Made by a program: the position numbers and the translations under genes. A model generated the notes under the pieces. That model was given only the letters and a program-made list of their open reading frames with translations. It searched no databases and was not told where the DNA came from. 64,000 nt of DNA, taken from positions 8,902,165 to 8,966,164 of the forward strand of contig OZ012693.1 in NCBI GenBank assembly GCA_963942565.1, in the 5' to 3' direction. This DNA is from Maea johnstoni (taxonomy: Eukaryota; Annelida; Polychaeta; Spionida; Magelonidae). Positions 12,277 to 22,446 of this stretch are shown in pieces (the stretch's first letter is position 1; the number at the start of each line of letters is the position of its first letter).

Positions 12277-13429
12277 GGGCCAATTTCATTAAGCCACTAA
12301 AATGATACCTGGTTTAAAGTTAAAATATAGAGGGTAACCAGGTCACAACTTGAAGATAGACCAGGTCTCAAAGTTAGGCCAATTTCATTAAGCACTTAGT
12401 ACCTGGTCTAAAGTTGGACCAGGTCACACATATGGGACTAACTTTAGACCAGGGGAGGGGTGGTTTATATCATAGTGGGGCCTGGTCTAAATATCTATAT
12501 GGCTGATATAAAGGCTATTTTTGAGTATATAAACTGGACTTAGCATATACATAGCCATTTCATGATTATTCTGGTACAATCATAACTAAAACACATGTTT
12601 TTTTTCAGAAAAGGAAAATTATGCTTGTAAATTTGCATACATTATGTGATGCAGACAAATCTAACCCACCTTAATGCTAATAAAGTTGTACAGATGGCAT
12701 TTGTCACGTTTCTCAAAAAATGTTTTTTGTCAACAAAAATGTCAGTTACCTCTCCCTTTGAAAAATCTTTCAAAAAAAAATAATAATAACAACACAGTTT
12801 GGGAGCAAACTAAGAAACCTGTCTTAGTAGTAAAATAAACCACTGGCATTTGCATCTTAAAGATATCTTGCTTCTACACTTACATTTTGATATTCCAAGA
12901 TAGTTTGAGTGGTGCTGATACATGTCTTGAATTGCAGAGTGCAGCATTGAAGCATCTGACACATAAGACAGAATAAATATCAAATCAATTAAAATTGACA
13001 ATGGTAAATATTGCATGTATCAACTTTATTTTATATTCCATACTTTCAATTAGCATTTAACATCATAATTGCATACAATACTTAATACAAGTATTTTTCA
13101 TTCCAAAGAAATAATACCCTACACTGGCCATCCACTAATAGGCTTTGTTGAGGGAGTGATGGTTTCTATTCTCTCAACATGGGGTCCTCTACTCATAGCC
13201 TTTGTTATACTGACCACAAGCCCTTGCCAATGCCCGAAATAGAGCGAAAACCAAGGCCTAGATAGTTGAGACTAGGTTTGGTTGTTACCTCAGGTACTAA
13301 CTCATTTGATGAAATTGGACTAAAGTTAGGCTGGTCTAACTTCTAGACCAGGTAACAGACGGACCAGGTATCAGAGTGGACACCTAGTCTAAGTTGGGTG
13401 GGTTTAACTCACCTTAATGAAATTGGCCC
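12277..13429. mobile_element. 1.15-kb non-autonomous element with GGGCCAATTTCATTAAG ends
   Basis: The left end GGGCCAATTTCATTAAG is matched by the reverse complement CTTAATGAAATTGGCCC at the right end. Both sides are flanked by ATC, a possible 3-bp target duplication. Sub-terminal sequence is rich in ACCTGGTCTAAAGTT-like words in both orientations. No transposase ORF is seen, so it is non-autonomous or a deletion derivative. Superfamily not assigned. Confidence 0.82.
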
Positions 13430-13726
13430 ATCATGGCTACGCACAGCAGCTAGGTTAGCTTGCCTACATTTCTAGGCTGTCATATGTACTTTTATATCAT
13501 GTTTTTTCTGTTACCAGGCACCAAATAGTCTAGGTGGTAATTGTACACTTATCTCACCAGGGGATTAGAGGACTCAGTTTGCATATGAGACCTAAAACCT
13601 CTAGTGATAGGAGGATTAGGTGGTGCCATCTATCTACCATACCTGGTACTACACTTAACACTGCTAAGTCAACAAAAAAGGGAATGTTAACACTTTAGGG
13701 ACTAGGAGCCTAGTTTAAAGGTTAGC
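13430..13726. other. No gene seen
   Basis: About 300 bp of unique-looking sequence. Confidence 0.4.
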
Positions 13727-13938
13727 TTAACCTTTCCAATGCCAAGGTTACTTTTGTACAAAGCACATGGATGCAAAGATTTTTAAAAATCATCTAAACC
13801 TAACCATGTTGGTATTCATTTAAAAGCTCTCGCCGAGTAATCTCAGATGAGTACCCATGTGCCAGGGTTTCAGTTATTTTTCTATTTTTCTGCATCATTT
13901 TGTGTTTGCCAAATAAGCCAGCAGCTGCATAAGGGCAA
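13727..13938 (+). mobile_element. Family A MITE
   Basis: Left end TTAACCTTTCCAATGCCAAG, right end AGCTGCATAAGGGCAAAG, with the right TTAA mutated. The centre has CGAGTAATCTCAGATGAGTA. Confidence 0.9.
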
Positions 13939-14013
13939 AGTATAACCAGGTTTATTTCTGGCTTATGCCGGATCAGCATTATATAAGAGAATAGGACTAT
14001 ATATTCCACCTTG

Positions 14014-14440
14014 TAGGGCTGTGCTCATCAGCCATTTTTTTGCGATCCGATTAATTGCCTAATTTTTCTCGATGTCGATTTTCTCGATTCGATTCTGTCG
14101 CGCGAGGTAGTGCTTGGAAAAGTGTGGTGGGGGCCGGACCAGCACCATGTAAAATTCATTGCGTTGCCCTCTCCACACTTTTCCAAGTACTACCGCGCGC
14201 GATAGTATCTATCGTAGTGCCGTTTCAATGGCGGCCGGCTATGCTGCTATCGCCGGCCTCAGCGCCGCTGTCATTTTAAAAAATAGGGTAGGTTCTTTTG
14301 TGTTTTGGGGGTAGGGAAAACAATTGAGGTAGGGGGGGCCGTATCGAGTTCGGCAATCGATGTCCTCTCATGGTGAACATCGATTGTACGACTTTGCCGA
14401 TCCATCGATGCCACGTATACGCTTATCGAGCCCAGCCCTA
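14014..14440. mobile_element. hAT-like MITE (family H) with 8-bp target duplication
   Basis: Terminal inverted repeat TAGGGCTGTGCTC / GAGCCCAGCCCTA. The 8-mer CCACCTTG lies directly on both sides (14006-14013 and 14441-14448), the 8-bp target duplication known for hAT elements. The interior is unusually GC- and CpG-rich, holds many ATCGATT words, and has a long hairpin annotated separately. Confidence 0.92.
14099..14200. repeat. Internal hairpin of the hAT-like MITE
   Basis: Arms CGCGCGAGGTAGTGCTTGG... and ...CCAAGTACTACCGCGCG are reverse complements with the stretch GGAAAAGTGTGG/CCACACTTTTCC between. The stem is about 27 bp around a ~45-nt loop. Confidence 0.9.
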
Positions 14441-14642
14441 CCACCTTGATTGTCTCAATGTTGAAAGCAACCTGGTTTTATTATTGAAAGTGTAATATAC
14501 ATCGATGTAGGTTTCTCTCTGTTCCATGACAGGCCTGGACTGTTAAGTGACACCTTCAGTTGATTCAGTGAGGGAACAGGAAATTAAGGTCATAAAAGAT
14601 AACATGATGCAGGCATTAACACAAGATTATAGATCATTATCA

Positions 14643-14860
14643 TTAACCCTTGTGCTGCTGGTGGCTAATCAGCTGAATCCAAATTGATGCGAATAAAGCT
14701 GGAAAATCACTGAAAACCTGGCATATGGGTACTCTTTTGAGAGTGCTCATTCAGAGCTGTCTAATGCATACCAACATGACATGGTTTGGATGGTTTTCAA
14801 AAAACATTGCATCCTGGTGTTTTAGATGAAAGTACCCTCAGCATTAATTGGAAGAGTTAA
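14643..14860 (-). mobile_element. Family A MITE
   Basis: TTAA present on both sides; TTAACCCTTGTGCTGCTGG to ATTGGAAGAGTTAA. The centre reads GAGAGTGCTCATTCAGAGCT. Confidence 0.92.
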
Positions 14861-14954
14861 AATCATAAAAGATGACATACTGCAGGCATCAACACAAGCT
14901 TTATAGGCCATTATCATCAATTGTAACCTGACCTCTTCCTTAATCTTCTCTCAC

Positions 14955-15178
14955 CTGTGAAAAAGCTGAATGATAATATTTTGGTAATATCTTCTTAATG
15001 CCAAAAAGCTGAATGATAATATTTTGGTAATATCTTCTTAATGCCAAAAAGCTGAATGATAATATTTTGGTAATATCTTCTTATAAAATGCCAAAAAACT
15101 GCTGAATAATAATATTTTGGTAATATCTTCTTAATGACAAAAAACTGAATAATAATATTTTGGTAATATCTTCTTAAA
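14955..15178. repeat. Tandem repeat, 43-bp unit, about 5 copies
   Basis: Unit AAAAAGCTGAATGATAATAT followed by TTTGGTAATATCTTCTTAATGCC. The first three copies are nearly identical; the last two have small insertions and G-to-A changes. Confidence 0.95.
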
Positions 15179-15485
15179 CAAAATCATTCTGGAGAAATGT
15201 TTGAATAATAAAAATGCTATTCAAAAATTACTTAGACATAGACAGATATATCTTTAGAATTCCTAAGAACTGAGAACTAATAATGTACTCTTAGCGCATA
15301 TGGTGCATTCTATAATGTGTATAACATTCTTGCCAAAATGCCAGAACAAGAACATTCAAAATAGGGTGAACTTCTTGCTGACTTTTAAGTATACTTTGGA
15401 CAAGCCTCTGTTGGCATAACATATTAGTTTTAAAACAATTCATGCTGAAATTATTATGCAACTAGCAGAAAAATAATTTTTCGAA

Positions 15486-15693
15486 ATAACACTTCCAATG
15501 CTAAGGCTACTTTCGTCCAAAGAACTAAGATGCAAATATTTTTGAAAATCATCTAAACCCTGTCATGTTCATATTCATTGGATAGCTCTCGCTCAATACT
15601 CTCAGATGAGTACCCATATGCAAGGGTTTTACTCATTTTTCAGATTTTTTGCATCATCTGTGCCAAATTAGCCCCCAGCAGCATAAGAGATAA
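15486..15693 (+). mobile_element. Family A MITE
   Basis: From ATAACACTTCCAATGCTAAG to AGCAGCATAAGAGATAA. Both terminal TTAA are mutated by one base. Confidence 0.88.
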
Positions 15694-15876
15694 ACTTGTG
15701 AGCACTGCAGTGAATGCACTCAGAAGCACAGTGGTACGTGTCACCTGATATTACCTGTAGGTATCGTCACTGTAGGTATCATATACTAAATCTCACAGAT
15801 TACTGTAATCAACCCAACTTGAGCCTAACTTGCCCACGCATCGAGTACCATAGTCATCATAAAAAAATGACTGTAT
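15694..15876. other. No gene seen
   Basis: Short spacer between two A copies. Confidence 0.4.
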
Positions 15877-16100
15877 CTTAGCCCCAATATTCACTGCTAG
15901 TGGCTATATTCTTCTAAGCACAATGATGCGAAAAAAAGGCTGCAATATATGGCTAAAAACCTGGCACATTGGCAACCATCTAATAGTACTCAGCAAGAGA
16001 TTTCAAAAGAATACCAACATGACAAGGTTTTAAAAGATAGTTTTCCAATATTTTGGCCTTTTCATGCTTTGGATAAAAATAGGCTTAACACCAGATGGTA
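15877..16100 (-). mobile_element. Family A MITE, diverged
   Basis: Keeps CTGCTAGTGGCTATATT, AATAGTACTCAGCAAGAG and AATACCAACATGACAAGG. The right end is decayed and abuts the hairpin at 16107. Confidence 0.7.
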
Positions 16101-16106
16101 ATATAC

Positions 16107-16245
16107 AAATATGACATCCCTGTGGGTTTGCCAACATGATTGTCTACCCCGAGTGAGCATTGTCACCCGAGGGCGTAGCCCGAGGGTGACAATGCTCACG
16201 AGGGGTAGACTATCATGTTGGCAAACCCACAGGGATGTCATATTT
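16107..16245. repeat. Near-perfect inverted repeat, 68-bp arms, 3-nt loop
   Basis: The left arm starts AAATATGACATCCCTGTGGG and the right arm ends in its reverse complement. The arms meet at GGGC-GTA-GCCC with only a few mismatches, and weaker pairing runs further out (GGTAATATAC against GTTTTATTATACC). If transcribed in either direction it would form a long hairpin RNA. Confidence 0.95.
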
Positions 16246-16402
16246 GTTTTATTATACCGAACAACCCCCCTCTCACCCGGGCACATGAAGTCCAAGACAA
16301 GTTGAAACTTACAAACTCACTTAGGCAATGCAATATCGAAGCAGCAGGTTTACCGTGCAAACCATGCTGGGATGTCCTATTTGTGTTATCGTATCGAACC
16401 AC
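16229..16402. repeat. Pair of direct repeats next to the hairpin
   Basis: GGGATGTCATATTTGTTTTA and its following TTATACCGAAC at 16232-16264 recur diverged as GGGATGTCCTATTTGTGTTA then TCGTATCGAAC at 16370-16397. Confidence 0.6.
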
Positions 16403-16594
16403 GTATGATCTCAACTAGGTTGATATTTTACTTTTTTCTCTAAATTAAGACACTCGTTATTTTCTTCATTGTTGTTCTCAACACTAACATAATTCAATTG
16501 TTGAAGGTGGCATTCTGCTCAGGCCTTGTCACATGTCGCCACGCGTGGGGATCTTGAAAGTATCACGTTCTCAACCATATAGGGAATCATGAAA

Positions 16595-16680
16595 CGGCAC
16601 CTTGACAACGGGTGCTAATGCGTCGTCTCCTTGACAGCGGGTGCTAATACGTTAAATGGTGACCGCTGTCAAGGAACCTA
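16595..16680. repeat. Short direct and inverted repeats
   Basis: CCTTGACAACGGGTGCTAAT at about 16601 recurs as CCTTGACAGCGGGTGCTAAT at about 16630. The latter pairs with ACCGCTGTCAAGG at about 16662-16674. Confidence 0.7.
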
Positions 16681-16829
16681 CAGAGACACAGGTTGCTAAC
16701 AGTCTTGACACATGCCTCTCATCCAATAGGATATGAGTATCCTCACGTGAGGTATAATAATAAACTATGTTATTTGGGAATTAGTTTATCCACTTATCTT
16801 ATTGTACACCATATTTCAGTTTTAGACTT

Positions 16830-16960
16830 CTCTTTGTCTCTCTCTCTCTTTGTCTGTCTCTCTAATCCATCTGTCTCTCTCCAATTCTCTCTCTCTCTGA
16901 CTCTCTCTCTCTCTCTCTCTCTGACTCTCTCTCTCGATCTCTCTCTCTCGATCTACCATT
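16830..16960. repeat. (CT)n imperfect microsatellite
   Basis: Pyrimidine-rich CTCT tract with TG, GA and AT interruptions. ORFs on either strand are low-complexity artefacts. Confidence 0.95.
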
Positions 16961-17252
16961 CCCACTATTTTGTCATCTCCCAGCTTACTGATTATTTGAG
17001 GCCAAAAATTTGCTTCCCTGATCCTTTTGACTGTAGCTAGCTGACCCTTACAGCATACTAAACCTCTTGACAAATCTCCCTGTTCACACCGCTCTGCTCA
17101 CAGTCCCTCCTTACAATATCAGGCTCTACATCTCTCTGATGTCTCGGACTAAGCTATTACAGCAAACTGCCCACCATTAGTGCTGACTAGAGGAGCATAT
17201 CTTAATTCCTCTCTGAGGTATTGTACTCATCTGCCTCGAATGGGCATTTCCG
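16961..17252. other. No gene seen
   Basis: Unique-looking spacer; no coding evidence. Confidence 0.4.
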
Positions 17253-17417
17253 TTAACCCTTCCAATGCTAAGCCTATTTTGTTCCAAAGCACAAGGATGC
17301 AAAGTTGTTTGAAAAACATCTAAATCCTGTCATGTTGGTAATGGTTTCATTCATCTTTCAGTTTTTTTGACATCATTTTGTATTGGCGAAATTAGCCACC
17401 AGCAGCATAAGGGTTAG
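17253..17417 (+). mobile_element. Family A MITE with internal deletion
   Basis: Ends are intact (TTAACCCTTCCAATGCTAAG, AGCAGCATAAGGGTTA), but the central palindrome around GAGTACTC is missing. AACATGTTGGTA-type sequence joins directly to the CATTTTTCAG-type half. Confidence 0.88.
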
Positions 17418-17447
17418 AAACTCTATTCGAGTAAGCTTCCTTTAATC

Positions 17448-17625
17448 TCAACCCATTTTCACAGAGAAAATACAATACAAAATGAAGCAAAAAACCTTAA
17501 AAAATTACTAAAACCCTGGCAAAGAGCTAACCAATGAAAACCTACATGACAGGGTTTAGATGGTTTTCAAAGATCTTTGCATCCTTGTGCCTTGGTCAAA
17601 AGCAGCCTTAGCATTGGAAGGGTTA
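17448..17625 (-). mobile_element. Family A MITE with internal deletion
   Basis: Right end GCATTGGAAGGGTTAA is intact. The centre lacks the GGGTACTCATCTGAGAGTAC block: CCCTGGCAAAGAGCTAACCA. Confidence 0.85.
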
Positions 17626-17790
17626 ATACTCAAAAATAGTATAACAAGATATTTGAAAGAAAGTTGTAAATAGAATTCTAAATACGATTTCTCATTCAAA
17701 TATTTCCCCAAATACGCTTTTGCATGAATGATTTAGTCAAAATCATCTAAAATTAACTTTACCAGTGTTATTTTCTTTTGCCGGGCAAGA
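17622..17790. mobile_element. Family B MITE, diverged, abutting A
   Basis: Begins at the TTAA that ends the preceding A copy. Contains AGATATTTGAAAGAAAGTTG and TCTCATTCAAATATTTCC, the B core. The right end is not clear. Confidence 0.55.
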
Positions 17791-18200
17791 GATAAATAGA
17801 ACCAACTAGGGTTCTAGCAAGGATTTAGTAACTGGGTTCCAAATTAAATTTGTCAACTGTAAATCTTTTGGGTGTCCAATTTTTCAAGTGGGCCCACAAT
17901 ATACTCAGATTTCTACAATAAACATGTATAAGCCTATCGCAATAAGGCATAATATCCTTAATGTCATGGGAATTATACTAAGATGAAAAAATTCAATTAT
18001 AATGCTTGAGATTATTAAGAAATTCCTCACAAAAAGATTTGGCTGTCCTGAGGGGTGATTTTTGAGGGTTTTTTTGAGGGTCCAAAAGATGCACAGATGC
18101 CCTGCTAGCTCAGACTATGGTGCCAACTTGCCCTGCAAATCAGGGAGTGGATCAGCAAATGTATATATTGTCTCTAAAGATATGCTTGGTCAGCAATTCA
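17791..18200. other. No gene seen
   Basis: AT-rich spacer without coding evidence. Confidence 0.4.
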
Positions 18201-18430
18201 GGCCTAAAAACAAAAGTTGTTTGTTTCCTGTAACCCTACCCTAACAAGTTTTTATTCAAAAAAATCCCTACCCTAAAGTTTTTTCCGCCTTCCCAACTCC
18301 CAATCAATGTAAAACATGCATAGAACACACATTTTTGACCGAAAAAATAATGCAAAAAAAAATCTTTTACCGACCTACCTACCCTATTTTTTTTCGGACC
18401 TTTACAGGAAACAATTTCTCTTTTTAGGCC
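18201..18430 (+). mobile_element. Family C Harbinger-like MITE, complete
   Basis: GGCC termini on both sides (GGCCTAAAAACAAAAGTTG ... TCTCTTTTTAGGCC), flanked by TCA on each side as the 3-bp target duplication. Terminal repeats run ~30 bp inward to TTTCCTGTAAC / TTTACAGGAAA. Confidence 0.93.
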
Positions 18431-18449
18431 TCATCTATAAATCAACAGG

Positions 18450-18645
18450 CTCTCAGTGTCACTAATGGAGGTGTCTGCATTCCGTAGCAATGTTTCAGAT
18501 TATTCCAGTCTACGTGTGCCTCGGAGATATTTCAATTGTTTATTCATGATTCCCCGGGGGAGGTGTGGGGCCGGTTTAAATGCCGCCATCAGTGTGCCAG
18601 AGCAGGACAAGATAAATGAGTAGATTGTGCCAAGCGCTTACAAAC
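18450..18645. other. GC-richer repeat-poor patch
   Basis: Contains CCCCGGGGGAGGTGTGGGGC and more CpG than its surroundings, with no ORF or repeat family. Possibly regulatory, but nothing in it is diagnostic. Confidence 0.3.
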
Positions 18646-18770
18646 TATCCGCTTATTCTGCACGGCCACAATGCTTTGATTATACTGCTAAAGAATCCCT
18701 GTCCTCCAGTACACTCAACAACACAGCTCTGCCGTACCTGTTGACAAATGTAGGATTTGACGAATAGTTA
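18646..18770. repeat. Copy 1 of a ~120-bp direct duplication
   Basis: Shares TTATTCTGCACGGCCA, GGCTTTGATTATACTGCT-like and CAGTACACTCA blocks with 19146-19270. Ends at the TTA target of the C element at 18771. Confidence 0.85.
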
Positions 18771-18979
18771 GGCCTAAAAAAAAAGTTGTTTGTTTCCTGT
18801 AACCCTACCCTAACAAGCTTTTATTCAAAATAATCCCCTCCCAATCAAAGTAAAACATGCATAAAACACACATTTTTGACCAAAAAGATAATCAAAATTT
18901 TTTTTTTTACTGATATGACCTACCTACCCTATTTTTTTTCAGACCGTTACAGGAAACAAACAATTTCTTTTTTTAGGCC
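18771..18979 (+). mobile_element. Family C Harbinger-like MITE, complete
   Basis: GGCCTAAAAAAAAAGTTGTT to TTTCTTTTTTTAGGCC with TTA on both sides. The inner CCTACCCTAAAG block is deleted, making this copy ~20 bp shorter than the 18201 copy. Confidence 0.94.
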
Positions 18980-19145
18980 TTATCCTTTTTTGAATTGGTC
19001 AGAATCTTTTTTACTCCTCTGGCAGAGCTAGAAATTCTCAATTTTCAGGGCCAGAATATTTTTCTTACCTTCCAGGGCCAGAATACTCTTACTTTTTTTT
19101 TATGGTCAGACTTTTTTCCTAATGAAAGTTTCCCTATTTTTCCTA

Positions 19146-19270
19146 AAGATAGAAACTATCTGATTATTCTGCACGGCCAAAAGGCTTTGATTATACTGCT
19201 GAAAATTCACGTCCTGCAGTACACTCAGCAATAGAGCTCCACCTGTTGACTCATATATATGGATTAGTGA
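19146..19270. repeat. Copy 2 of the ~120-bp direct duplication
   Basis: Diverged partner of 18646-18770. It lacks a C element, so it gives the state of this segment without that insertion. Confidence 0.85.
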
Positions 19271-19782
19271 ATATCACCAAGTTGCGAATGCATTGAATAT
19301 TTGAAAATCTCTAAATCATATATCAAAATATACAGGTAAAAAATCTTAATTAAAAAGATTGCAGCATTGTCACTGATCTAAACAGAGTACCTGGGGATTA
19401 TTGATTATTGATATAGTCTACTTTACGATAGATGCTGCTCTAGCTGGGTGAACTGAGTTCAAAGCATCACCAAGTACAACATGCAAGTTATATGATGAAG
19501 TTAATTGAGGGCACTATCTCGGCATGAGGTCTGCATAAACAGAATTACTCAGTGACAGCAATTAATCTGTATATAAGCTAGCGGTATCTGTTTAAGTAAA
19601 TTATTATCTCCATGTGACGTGAAGGATGTTCATTTACCCTATCATCCTACGTGTGGCGATATATCTTGTCAAGTGCAAACATGTAAACAATGCGCATTGA
19701 AAAGGTTATGAAACTGATGTTTCAATTTCACCTGATAATTATTTCATACAGTAAAACACTAAAAATCCTATATCTGATTTTG
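19271..19782. other. No gene seen
   Basis: About 500 bp of unique-looking AT-rich sequence. Confidence 0.4.
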
Positions 19783-19920
<138 letters not shown>

Positions 19921-20341
19921 GGGACTGACAACTGCCTGTTATGTCCTATATGTGTGACAAAAACATATGGCATAAAGTTTATTCTGCAGTATGACATGAT
20001 AAATGGACCAATGCTAATAGTGCTTAATTTGTATTCTTCTATTGTGTAGCATTGCATAACCTACCAAGATGAAATCATAGACATTTTCAAGAAACGTGCT
20101 TCCCCTAATCAAGGAAATATTTTGAGGTAGCAAAGTACAGTGAGTCATTTATTAATAGCAAGTACACAAGTGCGCTGCAGGAGGTGTAGCTTTTTAAGTG
20201 CAAGCCAGCATTCAATCAACGCATACATATGTAAAATTAGGAGTACATATGTAAAACTTACAGGAACTTAATAATCTCAACTGAATATATCCAATCTGTA
20301 GTGGAGCAGTAGAGTTACCTGGGACTGGATGTTTCCCATAA
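19921..20341. other. No gene seen
   Basis: Unique-looking spacer. Confidence 0.4.
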
Positions 20342-20689
20342 GGGCTCAATGCTAACAGTGAACCGCTGGCCCCAGGCCAGTAAAAAAATCCCAAAATAGC
20401 TTCAGGCCCTTTAAAAAGGCCTCAACTGGTCCTACAGGGCCAGTTAACATTTGGGGACATTCTTGTTAACAATTAAGTTCCCCTAAAAATGTCCCCAAGT
20501 CTTTTAGAAATAAATGAAGATACAATAAATGAAAATAATTAAATGTTGTCGGTGAATTCAATGCAATGTTTTTTCTCGTTATGTTAAAAGAAAATTGTAG
20601 GGCGAGTCAAATAATTGCAATACCTATGATCTTAGTGTTACTGGTCCTGCAGGGTGTTAAACATTTCGAGATAGCATTGAGGCCTGCCC
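20342..20689 (+). mobile_element. Family E inverted-repeat element
   Basis: Starts GGGCTCAATGCTAACAG and ends TAGCATTGAGGCCTGCC, giving CTCAATGCTA / TAGCATTGAG terminal repeats. Internal palindromes CTGGCCCCAGGCCAG and ACTGGTCCTACAGGGCCAGT. Homologous along its length to the reverse-strand copy at 35547-35853. A 100-codon ORF starting inside its right part (20566-20868) is not supported. Confidence 0.78.
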
Positions 20690-21608
20690 ATTTTCCATGC
20701 TTTTTGGTGCATTACGCAGGCGCAAGAGTTTATGCAATTCTGGTAATTCTGCCATCTGGTGAACTGGGTGCATTTATGTTTCGATCCTCTGTTGCTGCGC
20801 ACGCTTCCTGGCAGTGGCAGTATCATGTTAACTTTCTAATCGACATTGATACTATGACTGCCAATTAGTGTGAGAGCAGCCAGTTGCTGCGGAGCTACAT
20901 TTCAGCCGAACTTAGGGCACCTAGCTGAACTGGACAAACCCAGGAAAATTTTGGAAATGACAGAATTGCTAATTCCTTAATCATGTCCTTGTATTGTATA
21001 TTTCGCATACTTTTTTCCAACATGTTGTTTTTATTTTAAGCTACCTGGTCAGGAGATGAATTCTATCCCACACCTTTGAATTTTACCATATTTAGTTCAT
21101 TTTCCATATTTTTCTAACACATATTTTACCTTTTTAGAAGCATATGGCCTGGTATTAAGAGTGTTTTTGAAAACTATTCAATGGCATACATTGAATTCTT
21201 TGAGGTGCCCAGAAACAATTTTGAGTAATGGAATGCTGGAATGATAGCAGCCAATATTTGGCAACTGTTTTGTAAGGATTTCCTTTCCAAAAATAATATA
21301 TTTCTGGGGAACTATTTCAGTTGGGAAACTTCCATTTTCACACTTCCCTCTATCATTATCAGCCCTAAAGGGCAGCATGGGCATATTTGGGCTAAAACTG
21401 GCTTTTCCACTCCTTTTAAATTTAATGCAACTGTTCACACCTCTTTAAATGTAAGAAGAAAATGATAATACCCACAGTACAAAAACATATATGGAAGGAA
21501 GATGACATAACTTATTCATCTCATTATATTTACCATCACAAAGACTTGTCTTCCTGATGAAAATATCTCAATGAAAATGTGTGAAGGTGAGATATCTATC
21601 AGTTTTCA
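20690..21608. other. No gene seen
   Basis: About 900 bp between elements E and D; no convincing ORF or tandem repeat. Confidence 0.4.
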
Positions 21609-21957
21609 GGGCACGACGTTAACTTTTGCAGCGACTTGCCCCGTAGGGCAAGTGAGATTCAATTTTCACTTGCCCTACTCCAACTTTCACTTGCCCTTGA
21701 AAAATTGTATATAATGATTTTATAATACTTCATTTAAAACCAAGTAGAACATGGTTCTGGCATGTGAAAGCATATTTTCTAGGACAAGCTTGGATGGCAG
21801 ACAACGAAACTTGCACACATTCTCAAAAGTAAACCTGAAATATACAAAACGTACTTTCCCAGTGGGGCAAGCAAGATGCAGTTTTCACTTGCCCCACAGC
21901 TATAAATTACAAAATCTACTTGCCCGGGGCAATGGGGCAAGCACCAATGTCGAGCCC
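21609..21957 (+). mobile_element. Family D inverted-repeat element
   Basis: Ends GGGCACGACGTT and AATGTCGAGCCC are imperfect inverted repeats. Just inside, ACTTGCCCCGTAGGGCAAGT and TGCCCGGGGCAATGGGGCA are palindromic. Inner ACTTGCCC words recur in both halves. At 349 bp it matches the length of family E, with the same GGGC ends. Confidence 0.8.
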
Positions 21958-22017
21958 TGGTTTTGATAGAAAAACTCCCCTTAAAATGTTACCTAATTTT
22001 ATGCTAAGTTATTTTCA

Positions 22018-22241
22018 TTAACCCATTTATGCTTGGAGATTTACTTGTCATCAGGACTTGTCATACTTCTAAAGATAACTTTAGAATGAAGCATACATTT
22101 AAAAACTATTTGAAGGAGAGTTGTAGATCGAATGAGTTCCGATGAACAACACTCTATCAAATATTTTCTAAATATTGCTTTTGTTTAAGAGATACAATCA
22201 AAATAGGCGGTTTTGGCTGCTACAGGTATGATTGGGTTAAG
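22018..22241 (+). mobile_element. Family B MITE, complete
   Basis: TTAACCCATTTATGCTTGGA ... GGTATGATTGGGTTAA with TTAA on both sides. The core has AACTATTTGAAGGAGAGTTG and ACACTCTATCAAATATTTTC, so the two halves pair. Confidence 0.92.
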
Positions 22242-22273
22242 TATCTGAGCATCCAGACAGCACTTTTCAAGGT

Positions 22274-22446
22274 TTAACTCTTATACTGCTGATGGCTGTT
22301 TGGCCAATACAAAATGATGCAAAGAACCAGAAATATGACTGGAACCCTGCCATATCGGTACTCATCTGAAAGTACTCCGTGAGAGCTATCCAATGAATAC
22401 CAACATGACAGGGTTTAAATGGTTTTAGAAGCATTAGAAGGGTTAA
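22274..22446 (-). mobile_element. Family A MITE with right-half deletion
   Basis: TTAACTCTTATACTGCTGAT to TAGAAGCATTAGAAGGGTTAA (written as motif). About 35 bp of the right arm (AAAATCTTTGCATCCTTG region) are missing. Confidence 0.9.

Noticed and set aside
20566-20868. 100-codon ORF with an opposite-strand ORF across it
   Set aside because: Begins inside element E and is open on both strands; more likely chance.
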